64,000 bases of DNA from PALSA-693 sp963834725 (GTDB taxonomy: Bacteria; Actinomycetota; Acidimicrobiia; Acidimicrobiales; Palsa-688). Below the pieces are notes generated by a model. It saw only the letters and a program-made list of their open reading frames with translations, ran no database searches and was not told the DNA's origin. A program made the translations under genes and the position numbers. Of this stretch, positions 16,948 to 25,767 are shown one piece after another. The first letter of the stretch is position 1. Each line of letters begins with the position of its first letter. The DNA is taken from assembly GCA_963834725.1 (NCBI GenBank), contig CAWICN010000001.1, forward strand, positions 3,720,001 through 3,784,000, written 5' to 3'.

Positions 16948-17766
16948 CTAGCTCCGTTCAAATCGGATCGTGGTGGCCCCCACGGTGATCGTGTCGCCGT
17001 GATGAAGGACCTGGGCGTCGCGAATCGCGACGCCATTTAACCTGGTGCCGTTGGTGCTACCCATGTCGCAGACCTCGTACTCGGGCGCACGCAGATCTCT
17101 GGCGGCACCGGACACCAGCCGAACCTCGGCATGGTAGCGACTGACGTTGGGATCGGTGAGCACCAGTCCGGAGTCGGGGAGCCGGCCCACGATCAACGGC
17201 CTGGTCCCGAGCTCAACCCGGTGACCATCGGGCAGCACCAGGCTGGCTTGGTTGGCGTCGCTGACGCGGGAAGCGCTGGAATCGGGTGCCGCGGCGTCGC
17301 TGACGCGGGAAGCGCTGGAATCGGGTGCCGCGGCGTCGCTGACGCGGCGAGGGCTGAAACCAGGGGTGGCACCGGCCGCCCTCGCCTGATCGCCCGAGAT
17401 CCTCACCATCTCGCCTGAGACGAGGACCATTCCGGCCGCGAGGTCGTCGTCGGTCTCCATCTTGATAGCAACAGGACCGAGCAGCACATACCGCTCCGCG
17501 TCGGCATGTTCGCGCGCCACGTCCTCGAGTTCGGAGATCAGCTCACCCTCGATGGGTGCGAAGCGGTCGCGGTCCGAAGTCGAGAGGACCACCGTGAACC
17601 GGTTGGGGGCGATCGTGCCCCGTGGTGCCATCGTCCGCCGGAGATCCATCTCGCGGGTCAGCCGGCGGCCAATCTCGACCGGCTGCAGGTTGCCGCGAAA
17701 AGCGCGGGCGAACATGCTCTCGACCAGGCGCTCGAGGCGGCGCTCAAACTGCTGGAGTCCCATCAC
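16948..17766 (-). CDS. fhaA: FhaA: DUF3662 and FHA-domain protein
   Basis: This 272-residue protein has an N-terminal DUF3662 domain (about 1-130), a linker, and a C-terminal FHA domain (GRLPDSGLVLTDPNVSRYHAE, then GSTNGTRLNG). In mycobacteria FhaA binds the phosphorylated MviN pseudokinase and regulates peptidoglycan precursor flipping. The linker contains tandem 13-residue units RVSDAAAPDSSAS (two copies plus a partial), encoded by 39-bp DNA repeats at about 17259-17340. It is the first gene of the operon running to pknB. Confidence 0.95.
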   Translation of the reverse strand: MMGLQQFERRLERLVESMFARAFRGNLQPVEIGRRLTREMDLRRTMAPRGTIAPNRFTVVLSTSDRDRFAPIEGELISELEDVAREHADAERYVLLGPVAIKMETDDDLAAGMVLVSGEMVRISGDQARAAGATPGFSPRRVSDAAAPDSSASRVSDAAAPDSSASRVSDANQASLVLPDGHRVELGTRPLIVGRLPDSGLVLTDPNVSRYHAEVRLVSGAARDLRAPEYEVCDMGSTNGTRLNGVAIRDAQVLHHGDTITVGATTIRFERS

Positions 17767-17971
17767 CCCTGCTCAGCCGTCTGATCGGGCGTCGCGAGCC
17801 GCGCCGCAACCCGAGGATGGCGGCGAGCGGGCCGTCCTTCCCTCCTGGCCTTGGTGTGCGGTTCCGAGATCACGGGCGACCAGAGCCTACTCTGCTGTTG
17901 CTTCCCAACCCTGGCAGGGTCGGCGCTCGGTCGCACCGGCCCGCAGACCGCTACAGTGATGGGTCCCACTC

Positions 17972-18055
<84 letters not shown>

Positions 18056-18062
18056 CCCTCTG

Positions 18063-18083
18063 AGCAGCGGTTTTGCCGCTGCT
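18063..18083 (+). terminator. Hairpin downstream of tRNA-Leu
   Basis: AGCAGCGG-TTTTG-CCGCTGCT is a perfect 8-bp stem just after the tRNA and is probably its terminator. The following 145 bp (to 18229) contain three TGACAC/GGACAC-type direct repeats at 18115-18152 that could be recombinase arm sites, but no gene. Confidence 0.55.
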
Positions 18084-18229
18084 GCGGCAATGACGTCGGC
18101 TGCGGCGACCGCCCGGGACACGTTTCTGACACAGAGCTGACACGCGAGGGACGCGCTGGCGTACTTGAACGGGTGACCCAGCCCAGTTGTCGTCCCTCGT
18201 GCCGTGCCGAGGCCAGACACCGAATGCGG

Positions 18230-18418
18230 TCAGGGTTCGCTGTGCGTCCGGCGGTAGGCCTCGACGGCCGCCTCGGGCACGCCGTGGTCGTTGCCGCTGA
18301 ACACCAGCGGGAGTTCCCGGGTCACGAAGGCCAGATCGAAGGCGTCCTCGTTGCTGATGCGAAGTCGCCGGGCGATCTCCGGGATGGACAGCAGTGGGTG
18401 CGTCTCCACACCACTCAT
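18230..18418 (-). CDS. Small excisionase-like helix-turn-helix protein
   Basis: This 62-residue protein contains LLSIPEIARRLRISNEDAF, a winged-helix/HTH_17-like pattern typical of excisionases and small phage regulators. It overlaps the next upstream ORF by 4 bp and belongs to the remnant element between tRNA-Leu and the integrase fragment. Assignment as Xis rests on this pattern and context only. Confidence 0.55.
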   Translation of the reverse strand: MSGVETHPLLSIPEIARRLRISNEDAFDLAFVTRELPLVFSGNDHGVPEAAVEAYRRTHSEP

Positions 18419-18597
18419 GGTAGGTCTCCCAAGTCGGGCGCCAACTTATTGCCAATGAGTGCGGCGCAGTCGTGGAGTCTGATTCGCCGCTCGCTACCGG
18501 GCGGGGCGACATCCTCCGCCTCGACCAGGGCGAGATACACCACCCTGGCCTCTTCGAAACTGAGGGTGATCTCATCGGGAAGTTCATAGCGGCTCAC
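18415..18597 (-). CDS. Small hypothetical protein of integrative element
   Basis: This 60-residue ORF (MSRYELPDEITLSFEEARVV) lies between the integrase fragment and the excisionase-like gene, with 4-bp overlaps on both sides. That supports real translation in an operon. It is acidic and mostly helical, with no recognised domain. Confidence 0.5.
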   Translation of the reverse strand: MSRYELPDEITLSFEEARVVYLALVEAEDVAPPGSERRIRLHDCAALIGNKLAPDLGDLP

Positions 18598-19187
18598 GCC
18601 TCTCGAACCGCCGGCATCTCGACCACCACCTGGCGGCGATCCCGCTCGACCAACACACGGGCCCGGGTGGCGTCCATCCCGGCGGCGATCTCCCCGTCGA
18701 GCGACGGGAACAGGTGGCCGTACAGACCGAGGGACGTGGCCACATCGGTGTGGCCGAGCCTCTTCTGGATGGCTACCGGGTGGGCTCCCTCGGCTATGGC
18801 CAGGGCGACCGCCGTGTGCCGCAAGTCATGCGGACGGAGACCGGCGAAACCGAGCTTCTCGATGGCCGGCAACCACACGTTGCGCCGGAACGTGCTCCGA
18901 TGCAGCGCCCCGCCCCGAAGGTTGACAAATACCAGGCCGTCGGGTCCGGGTTGCGAGAGTTCAGCCATATGCCCGGCCAAATCGTTGCAGACGAACGTAG
19001 GCAGCGTCACCCGTCGAACGCCGGCCTTGCTCTTCGGTGGCCCGAAGCCATATCCGCCGCGAGGCAGCTCGACGAGCTGCTCGATGACAACGAGCTGGCG
19101 AGCCAGCATGTCAACGTGCTGGCGACGCAGCCCGGCCGCCTCGCCCCAACGAAGCCCGTACGGGCCATGCTGGAGCGGCCGGGCCGG
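18594..19187 (-). pseudogene. Tyrosine integrase, N-terminally truncated
   Basis: The catalytic domain is nearly complete: box I Arg in YGLRWGEAAGL, then HDLRHTAVALAIAEG, RLGHTD and the Tyr nucleophile in LGLYGHLFP. The frame is open only back to a TGA at 19188-19190. It lacks the N-terminal DNA-binding and core-binding domains, and an ATG occurs only at 19109, after box I. It is probably a remnant of an element inserted at tRNA-Leu. Confidence 0.85.
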
Positions 19188-19319
19188 TCAAGATCGGAAT
19201 AGGCGGTCATAGCCTCAAGCATCGCCTGATGGTGTGACGGATGCGATTGTGGTCAGAAGCTCATCATATATGATGTATTACTGTTCACAATCGGGATAGG
19301 GACGCGAGCGGACCCTGAT

Positions 19320-20072
19320 TCACGCAAGGAGCCGGATGACGGCGACCAGGCCCACGATGATGATGGTGGCCCGAAGCGCCGTCGGTGAGAGTCGCCGTCC
19401 CACCCCGGCCCCAATGACTCCGCCGAGCATCGAGCCTCCGGCGATGGCCAGAGCGGCCGCCCAGTCGATGTGCGTCGTCAGGACGAACACCATTGCCGCC
19501 ACAAAATTGACCATTCCAGCGAGGACGTTCTTCAGCGCGTTCTGTCGCTGCAATGACTCGGCAAGAAACAGGGCGAAGAAGCCCATGAGCAGCACCCCCT
19601 GGGCGGCGCCGAAATAGCCTCCATAGACGCCCGTGGCGAAGGTGAGCAGCCACAGGGGAACGGTTACCCGGTCGCTGGCGCCTCGGCCATGGGCAGCCGT
19701 CCATGCTGCGATAGGCCGGCCCAAGGCCACCAGAAGAACCGCCAGGATGATGAGCGCGGGCACGACCGCCTTGAACACGCCGGCCGGAAGAACGAGCAGC
19801 AGGACCGCTCCGACGACGGCCCCGGGCAGCGACGCCGACGCCATGATGACCGTGCGCCGGCCCTGACCCTCGAGTTCGCGGCGGTAGCCGTACGCTCCAA
19901 CGAAAGAGCCAGGAAACAATCCCACCGTGTTGGACACGTTGGCGGTTACCGGCGCCAGGCCGACGGCGAGCAGGACAGGAAAAGTTATGAGTGTGCCTGA
20001 GCCGACGACGGTATTGATTGTTCCTGCGGCCAGGCCTGCCGCAAAGACCAGGAGGATCTGCCAGTTACTCAC
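19320..20072 (-). CDS. TSUP-family (TauE/SafE) membrane transporter
   Basis: This 250-residue polytopic protein has the TSUP duplicated layout: an N-terminal GLAAGTINTVVGSGTLITFP motif and a second half with GVYGGYFGAAQGVLLM. The family exports or imports sulfite, sulfoacetate and related organosulfur anions; the substrate here is unknown. It starts 12 bp downstream of the SIP reductase gene and may be cotranscribed. The 130-bp gap to the integrase remnant contains an A/T-rich patch. Confidence 0.9.
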   Translation of the reverse strand: MSNWQILLVFAAGLAAGTINTVVGSGTLITFPVLLAVGLAPVTANVSNTVGLFPGSFVGAYGYRRELEGQGRRTVIMASASLPGAVVGAVLLLVLPAGVFKAVVPALIILAVLLVALGRPIAAWTAAHGRGASDRVTVPLWLLTFATGVYGGYFGAAQGVLLMGFFALFLAESLQRQNALKNVLAGMVNFVAAMVFVLTTHIDWAAALAIAGGSMLGGVIGAGVGRRLSPTALRATIIIVGLVAVIRLLA

Positions 20073-20084
20073 CCTCGGATTCCA

Positions 20085-20894
20085 TCAGTCGGCGTCCGGG
20101 TCGCCCCGTCGGCCGTACTTCCAGTACCCCCGTACTGAGGCATGGGCCCGTGGCAGTCGCCGCTCTTCGAAGAACAAGCGACGGATGCGCTGCACCGCGG
20201 CGGCCTCGCCCGCGACCCACGCCCGGGTTTCCGGCTCGAGGGCAGCAGCCCTGACGGCCGCCACCAGCGCATCTCCGGGCGCCGCGCCCGCCGCCCGGAT
20301 CCGCCAGTTCACGGTCGCGGCCGGATGAGGTGGCAACGCCAGCCGGGCACCTGGATCGGCGGCCTCGATCTCCGCATGCACCGGCCTGCTTGCCGGCAGG
20401 TGTTCGAGAAGCTGGCTGATGGCGGGGATGGCTGTCTCATCGCCGGCCAGTAAGAAGCCCGGCGCGTCCTTGTCGATCATGTAACCACGGGCCGGACCGG
20501 AGACGGCCGCCTGGCTTCCGGGCTCCGCTGCCCCGGCCCACTCAGCCGCTGCTCCGGCCGCGTGAATGACGACGTCTACATCCAGCTCGAGTCGCTGCTG
20601 GTCGACGCGGCGGGGCGTCAGGGTCCGGATGGTCGGCCGCCGGCCGTCAGGCAGCAGAAACTCGTTACCAGCCCAGTCAGGTATGACAAGCTCCGCACCG
20701 TCAGGGGGAGGTAGCAGTACCCGGACACTGGCTGCCGGCTGCTCGACGATCAGCCCGTCCAGCGCGGGCCCACTCAGGGTCACCCGGCGCAACCGGGGGC
20801 TCAGCCGCTCGGTGCGGAGGACGGTGACCAGACGGAATGGCGGAGGCGGCCGCCGCCCCGCCGGGGCGGGTTGGCGGCGCTCAGGCCCAGTCAT
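20085..20894 (-). CDS. Siderophore-interacting FAD-dependent reductase
   Basis: This 269-residue SIP/ViuB-type flavoprotein releases iron from ferric siderophores by reduction. The FAD domain has RTLTPRRVD (RxYTxR-like) and HAAGAAAEWA. The NAD(P)H side has PGFLLAGDETAIPAIS, and the C-terminal VRGYWKYGRRG is typical of the family. Length is usual. No siderophore synthesis or uptake genes lie nearby. Confidence 0.9.
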   Translation of the reverse strand: MTGPERRQPAPAGRRPPPPFRLVTVLRTERLSPRLRRVTLSGPALDGLIVEQPAASVRVLLPPPDGAELVIPDWAGNEFLLPDGRRPTIRTLTPRRVDQQRLELDVDVVIHAAGAAAEWAGAAEPGSQAAVSGPARGYMIDKDAPGFLLAGDETAIPAISQLLEHLPASRPVHAEIEAADPGARLALPPHPAATVNWRIRAAGAAPGDALVAAVRAAALEPETRAWVAGEAAAVQRIRRLFFEERRLPRAHASVRGYWKYGRRGDPDAD

Positions 20895-20984
20895 GGTGAC
20901 CAGTCAGTCATCGTGACCAGCCTGTCATCGTGACCAGCCTGTCATCGGCGACCAGCCTGTCATCGGCGACCAGCCTGCCATCGG
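20892..20984. repeat. 17/18-bp tandem repeat upstream of SIP gene
   Basis: Five imperfect units of CATCGTGACCAGCCTGT, with CATCGGCGACCAGCCTGT variants, run from the SIP start codon into the intergenic region shared with the divergent enoyl-CoA hydratase. They could bind a regulator or be simple slippage repeats. Confidence 0.75.
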
Positions 20985-21089
20985 TCGTTCGGATGACCGG
21001 GGCAGGCGACTTGGTAGGGTGGCCGCCGTGCCGTCGTTTGTCGTTCGTGTTGTGCATCGACTCCTGAGCGTGGGCGCGGGTCGGCGCCG

Positions 21090-21893
21090 ATGACCACGGT
21101 CGACACCGGCACCGACAAGCTTCTGGTCGACGTCGAGGATGGCGTCGCGTTCATCACCTTCAACCAGCCCGAGAAGCACAATGCGCTTTCGCTGGCCATG
21201 CAGACTGCCCTTCCGCCAACGCTCCGGAGCTTGCAGGAGGACCCCGCGGTTCGGGTAGTCATCCTCACCGGCGCGGGCGACAGGGCCTTCGTGTCCGGCG
21301 CCGACATCTCCGAGTTCGGCGATCGCCGCACCTCGCCTGACGCACGAGCCGAGTTCGACCGACTCGCGGCTGAGAGCACGGCATCCTGGCGGGCTCTCGA
21401 AAAGCCGATTATCGCCATGATCCGCGGCTACTGCATGGGCGGTGGCTTGCTCACGGCGATGCAGGCCGACATAAGAATTGCCGCCGAGGACAGCCAGTTC
21501 GCGATTCCGGCAGCTCGCCTCGGACTGGGCTACGGGTTCGGGGGAGTGGAGCCCCTGGTCAACCTGGTCGGAGCGGGGTGGGCCGCGGAGATCCTCTTTT
21601 CGGGTCGGCGTCTGACCGCGGCCGAGGCCCTGCACATCGGTCTGGTCAACAGGGTGGTTCCGGTGGAAGAGCTGCGACCCGCCACCATGAAGCTGGCGGA
21701 GACGATCGCAGAAAACGCGCCGCTGACCGTGGCGGCGTGCAAGGTGGCCATCACCCAGAGCCGGCTGCCACCCGAGCGACGCGACTTGCACCGCCTCGCC
21801 GGGATGATCGAGGCCTGCTTTCGCTCGGAGGACTACCGCGAGGGACAGCTCGCGTTCGCGGAAAAGCGCCGGCCTCGTTTCACCGGCCATTGA
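21090..21893 (+). CDS. Enoyl-CoA hydratase/isomerase family protein
   Basis: This 267-residue crotonase-fold protein probably acts in fatty-acid or xenobiotic CoA-ester breakdown. VSGADISEFG and IRGYCMGGGLLTAMQADIRIA form the oxyanion hole and CoA site. The segment AIPAARLGLGYGFGGVEPL lacks the Glu of the usual PE motif, so hydratase activity is uncertain and it may be another crotonase activity. It is monocistronic, and a small gap separates it from the convergent lipoprotein gene. Confidence 0.88.
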   Translation: MTTVDTGTDKLLVDVEDGVAFITFNQPEKHNALSLAMQTALPPTLRSLQEDPAVRVVILTGAGDRAFVSGADISEFGDRRTSPDARAEFDRLAAESTASWRALEKPIIAMIRGYCMGGGLLTAMQADIRIAAEDSQFAIPAARLGLGYGFGGVEPLVNLVGAGWAAEILFSGRRLTAAEALHIGLVNRVVPVEELRPATMKLAETIAENAPLTVAACKVAITQSRLPPERRDLHRLAGMIEACFRSEDYREGQLAFAEKRRPRFTGH

Positions 21894-21902
21894 TCGTCGC
21901 CG

Positions 21903-22682
21903 TCACCCGATGCATTGCGGGAACGGGAATGTTACCGAATCGAGGAAGTTGGAGAAGACCTGAAGCGAGGGTCCCAGGTCGCTGAGGTTGGCCTCGAAGC
22001 GGAGGACGTGATGGGCGTCGAGGATCAGCCGGACCTGCAGCAGGTAAGGATCCGGGGGTGTTGCTCCTCGTTCGGTGGTACTTGAAGAGCTGGCGCCGCT
22101 GTACGTAACGAGATCAGCAGTGACGCCGCACACGACGATGGTCCGGCTATCCGTCTGGCCATAGCCGGCGCGGCCTGGAGCCAGTTGCGAGGCTTTGGTG
22201 GCGGTGGCAACGATGATCGAGTCGGAACCGGTGCTGGACGTGAAAACTACGCTGGTCGTGCCAGCCGGCTTGTGGGTCCACGTCGGCGGATACAAGGCCG
22301 CGAAGACGTCCGACGAATAGGTGACGAACTCCCCGGGGGCGCTGAGCCTAGGGTCGCTGCTGATCCATCCTGTGTGGGTGGCGCCTCTGACCTCAAACCA
22401 GCCGCCGCCGGCCGCGGTGTGGGCGAGCACCGTGAGCACGCTGCCCCACGCCGCCGTTCCGAGGACAGGTGCTGTTTTCTTGGCCTCGGCCCTCACGTTG
22501 ATTCCTATGGGGCTGAGAACGGTGCGCGGCCCGGTGATCTGCACTCCCGGCCGCGTGGTGGCGGGCGGGGTGGTCACCCTGGTGGTGGGCACGGTCCCGT
22601 GCTTGGCCGATGAGCCACACGCACCGGCGAGCACGATCAGCCCTATCGCGACGAAGCCACATTTCCAGGCCCGGCTTAGCAA
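21903..22682 (-). CDS. SH3-domain lipoprotein
   Basis: I place the start at the TTG at 22682, which has AAGGGAG 8 bp upstream. It gives a short basic signal peptide with hydrophobic core GFVAIGLIVLAGAC, a lipobox whose Cys anchors the protein outside. After a Thr/Pro spacer a bacterial SH3-like region (INVRAEAKKTAPVLGT to HTGWISSD) suggests cell-wall binding. The C-terminal ~130 residues match no family I recognise. The 259 bp upstream (22683-22941) have no gene. Confidence 0.75.
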   Translation of the reverse strand: MLSRAWKCGFVAIGLIVLAGACGSSAKHGTVPTTRVTTPPATTRPGVQITGPRTVLSPIGINVRAEAKKTAPVLGTAAWGSVLTVLAHTAAGGGWFEVRGATHTGWISSDPRLSAPGEFVTYSSDVFAALYPPTWTHKPAGTTSVVFTSSTGSDSIIVATATKASQLAPGRAGYGQTDSRTIVVCGVTADLVTYSGASSSSTTERGATPPDPYLLQVRLILDAHHVLRFEANLSDLGPSLQVFSNFLDSVTFPFPQCIG

Positions 22683-22941
22683 GCAGATCGCTCCCTTCAA
22701 GACCGCGAGGCTACTCGGACAGCATGAGTCGACAGGTCTCACCGGGTCGACGCCGGGCGTCGAGCTCCCGGCGTTCGGCGCGCCGCCGGCCGTGCCTTCA
22801 GCGTAAACAAGGGCGATGTTGGCTAACCGCTTCAGATGTCAACTGCGTTGATGATCTTGTAGTTGAAGCCATACGAGCGGTCCTGCCCTGTCCTCCCCAG
22901 GCAGGGGTTTGAGATCAACAACGGAGTCGAGATTCGAAGGG

Positions 22942-23661
22942 CTAACCCGCAATCGTGATGCTGGTCCCCCCCGGCAACTCCTCTGGGCCGTCTGGGGTCA
23001 GTCTCCACCCCGAGCCGCGGCCCCGGACCGTCCACCGGTACGGACCGCCAACCAGCGCCGTATCCTCGTCCACGCCGATGACGGTCACAGCCGGGTCATA
23101 GGGCTGGAGGACCCGGCTGAGCAGGTCGGGGACGCGTGCAGCAAAGGCGTCGAAGTGCGGGATGATCCGGAGATGCGGCAGCAGGCCTAGGCCCACTGTT
23201 CCGCCCTTGCCGGGGTTGCGAAAGGACGGCACATGTGACGAGAGGGCCATGGCGCCGGCGCTACAGCCCGCCAGGGCCGAACCCGCTCGCCAGGCGGCCA
23301 CGATGGCCGTCCATACGGCGGTGTCGCGCAGGGTGTCGGCCAGGTAGGCGGGATGACCGCCCGACAGGTACACCAACCCGGCGCCAGTGATCTGGGCGGC
23401 CAGGGCCGGGTTGTCGGCGTCGCTCCTGTCGTCCACTGCCACGAGGACAGGCTCGACACCGAGCCGGGCCGCCTGCTCGGTCCCCAGGCGGTGCCAGCGG
23501 GCCACGACCGTCGGGCCGTCCGGAACGGCGGCCGTCGCCAGCTGGACGTACCTGGGCGGGCGCCCTTCAAGCAGTCCGGCTTCGATGTCGGCCATTTGTG
23601 GCAGGTATTCGCCGGAACCGACCAGGGCCAGCGGACCGGGACCAGCGGGCGCCACGGTCAT
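22942..23661 (-). CDS. Peptidase S51-like (cyanophycinase/dipeptidase E family) protein
   Basis: This 239-residue protein has the class I amidotransferase-like fold of the S51 peptidases. The nucleophile elbow is AGCSAGAMAL with Ser, preceded by VYLSGGHPAYLADTL. The IPHFDAF segment probably supplies the His. S51 enzymes cleave Asp-containing peptides or cyanophycin. No cyanophycin synthetase is in the window. Confidence 0.83.
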   Translation of the reverse strand: MTVAPAGPGPLALVGSGEYLPQMADIEAGLLEGRPPRYVQLATAAVPDGPTVVARWHRLGTEQAARLGVEPVLVAVDDRSDADNPALAAQITGAGLVYLSGGHPAYLADTLRDTAVWTAIVAAWRAGSALAGCSAGAMALSSHVPSFRNPGKGGTVGLGLLPHLRIIPHFDAFAARVPDLLSRVLQPYDPAVTVIGVDEDTALVGGPYRWTVRGRGSGWRLTPDGPEELPGGTSITIAG

Positions 23662-23870
23662 GACGTTCTGGCAGCTGGGGTCGCCGCTTCACGCCGACCT
23701 TGTCGTTTGACGGGCCTTGCGGTGAACGCTGACATGATGCGAAGAGTGTCACAGTCTCGCACCAGCCGGGCCCAATCGCCGAAGATGGGCTCCGCTCTGC
23801 AAATACCTGCGGCTGCTCTCGGTCGGCCATTGGCGCGAGGATCTCGGCCATCCATGCGAGGATCAAGGGC

Positions 23871-24350
23871 GTGACGACGCCATCGCCACTGCATCCAGCC
23901 CTTGCTCCCCTGGCTGCGCTTGTCGGAACCTGGTCGGGGCGGGGACACGGTGAGTACCCGACCATCGATCCCTTCGACTACGAGGAGACGGTGAGCTTTT
24001 CCCATGTCGGCAAGCCGTTCTTGATCTACAGCCAGCGCACGACTCACGCCGACTCCGGACAGCCTTTGCATGGTGAATCGGGCTTCTGGCGCCTGGCGCC
24101 TCCGGATGCGGTCGAGGTGGTTGTGGCGCACCCCACCGGGGTTGTGGAGATCGCCGAAGGCCCCCTGGATGGCGACGCCATCCGGCTGCGATCGACCGTG
24201 GTCGCCGGTACCAGGTCGGCCAAAGAGGTGACCGTGATCGAACGGGACTTTCTTATCGGACCGGAGCTTCTCGGGTATTCACTACGGATGGCAGCGGTGG
24301 GGTGTGGCCTCACCCGCCATCTGACTGCTGAGCTGCGACGAGTTAGCTAA
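23871..24350 (+). CDS. Nitrobindin-family heme protein (peroxynitrite isomerase)
   Basis: This 159-residue beta-barrel has the nitrobindin signature GTWSGRGHGEYPTI (about residues 19-32) and the proximal heme-binding His in the C-terminal LTRHLTAELRRVS. Bacterial nitrobindins bind ferric heme and isomerise peroxynitrite to nitrate. The start is GTG. The length fits single-domain members. It converges on the HtrA-like gene across a tandem repeat. Confidence 0.92.
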   Translation: MTTPSPLHPALAPLAALVGTWSGRGHGEYPTIDPFDYEETVSFSHVGKPFLIYSQRTTHADSGQPLHGESGFWRLAPPDAVEVVVAHPTGVVEIAEGPLDGDAIRLRSTVVAGTRSAKEVTVIERDFLIGPELLGYSLRMAAVGCGLTRHLTAELRRVS

Positions 24351-24403
24351 GCTAAGCTAGCCGCGACCAGCAGTTGCGGCATTTTCTGCAGCGCGGCTCC
24401 CTT

Positions 24404-24563
24404 CAACTGGGCACGATTCGCTTCAGAGAAGGGCGGGCACCCCCTCAACCGGGCCCAGTTTGCCGCAGAGAAGGGCGGGCACCCCCTCAACCGGGCCCAG
24501 TTTGCCGCAGAGAAGGGCGGGCACCCCCTCAACCGGGCCCAGTTTGCTGCAGAGAAGGGCGGG
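24404..24563. repeat. 42-bp tandem repeat between convergent genes
   Basis: Three copies of a 42-bp unit (24426, 24468, 24510; gagaagggcgggcacccc at the start of each) are identical apart from one base in the last. They are flanked by a degenerate unit on the left and 12 bp of a fourth on the right. The length is a multiple of three and gives a repeated FSAANWARLRGC frame on the minus strand, but no gene is supported. There are no spacers. Confidence 0.9.
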
Positions 24564-24615
24564 TCCGGGGTGGCCCCGGACTCACAATGCCGTCGGCGCA
24601 CGTGGCTGACGTCCG

Positions 24616-25704
24616 TCAGGCCGTTGGCTGTGTCCCGAGCGTGATGGCCGTCGACTGTTTCTGGCCGCTCGGTGTTACGTACTGAATGCTGACGGTGCTG
24701 CCTTCCCTCTGGGTAATCGTGATGGCCTGCAGCTGATTCGGGTCGGTCGCTGGTTCGCCGTTGATTTCGGTGATGATGTCGCCCTCCTGCAGCCCGGCGG
24801 TGGCCGCCGGGCCGCCGGGCACGACTCCGGCCACATAGAGCCCCTGGGGCTTTCCCGCTTGCTTGGCCGCTGCCGGTGGGATGGCCATGACCTGGATCCC
24901 GAACCAACCGTGGGTCGGGTTCCCTCCGGTCGTGATGATCTCATCGGAAATGGCTTTGGCCAGGTCGACGGGAATGGCAAAACCGAGTCCGACGGAGCCG
25001 GCGCTGGATCCGCCCTCCGGGTTGGGCACCGTGGCCCCGGCCGAGGGAACGCCGATCAAATGGCCCGAGCAGTCGGTCATGGCTCCGCCGCTGTTGCCGG
25101 GGTTGATGGCCGCATCGGTCTGGACCGCGGACACCAGTAAGGCCGTCCGGCCGCTGTCGCCCGGCACCGTGATGGTGCGGTCCAACGCGCTGACGATGCC
25201 GCTCGTCACTGTGCTCGACAATCCGAGCGGTGCGCCGAGCACCACCACCGGCTCGCCGACGTTCACGCGGCTCGATGTGCCGAACGGTATGACTGGCAGG
25301 TTGGTGCGATCCACTTTGACCACCGCCAGATCGGCTTGGGGATCGCGGCCCGTGATCGTGGCTGGCGCCGTGGTGCCGTCGCTGAAGAGGACGTCCACGG
25401 ATCCCCCGTTGGCGGCAACCGAAACGACGTGATTGTTGGTCAGGATGTAGCCGTCGCTGCGAATAACCTCGCCCGACCCGGTGCCGCCCGCCGTCCCGCT
25501 TCGAGCCGAGATCGTGACCACCGACGGCAGCGTCTTGTCAGCCACCGTGGTTGCCGCGCAGGCCGTGGCCTCCGAGGAGGATGACCCGGTGTTGCTTGCG
25601 ATCAGTCCACCGATGACACCGCCAACCACCAGCGCGATTGCAGCCGCTCCTCCGACTACCCACCACCGCCGGCGGTCGGAAGTGCGCGACCCTTGCGCGT
25701 CCAT
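24616..25704 (-). CDS. HtrA/DegP-like trypsin-PDZ serine protease
   Basis: This 362-residue membrane-anchored protease has a cytoplasmic basic N-terminus, one transmembrane helix (about 14-36), a trypsin-like domain and a C-terminal PDZ domain. The catalytic triad appears as TNNHVV, DLAVVKV and GNSGGAM. The PDZ has GLYVAGVVPGGPAATAGLQEGDIITEING. It is likely envelope quality control, as for HtrA/PepD in mycobacteria. Confidence 0.95.
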   Translation of the reverse strand: MDAQGSRTSDRRRWWVVGGAAAIALVVGGVIGGLIASNTGSSSSEATACAATTVADKTLPSVVTISARSGTAGGTGSGEVIRSDGYILTNNHVVSVAANGGSVDVLFSDGTTAPATITGRDPQADLAVVKVDRTNLPVIPFGTSSRVNVGEPVVVLGAPLGLSSTVTSGIVSALDRTITVPGDSGRTALLVSAVQTDAAINPGNSGGAMTDCSGHLIGVPSAGATVPNPEGGSSAGSVGLGFAIPVDLAKAISDEIITTGGNPTHGWFGIQVMAIPPAAAKQAGKPQGLYVAGVVPGGPAATAGLQEGDIITEINGEPATDPNQLQAITITQREGSTVSIQYVTPSGQKQSTAITLGTQPTA

Positions 25705-25767
25705 AGCACCTCCTTGCCGCCGCGGAGTTTAGCGCCACACCCCTTGCGGAACTGGAAGGCGATTCCT

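Noticed and set aside
24404..24563. Possible CRISPR array
   Set aside because: The 42-bp units are directly adjacent without spacers and no cas genes are present.
24347..24907. Minus-strand ORF with repeated FSAANWARLRGC
   Set aside because: It overlaps the HtrA-like gene in another frame and has no start context; the repeat length is simply divisible by three.
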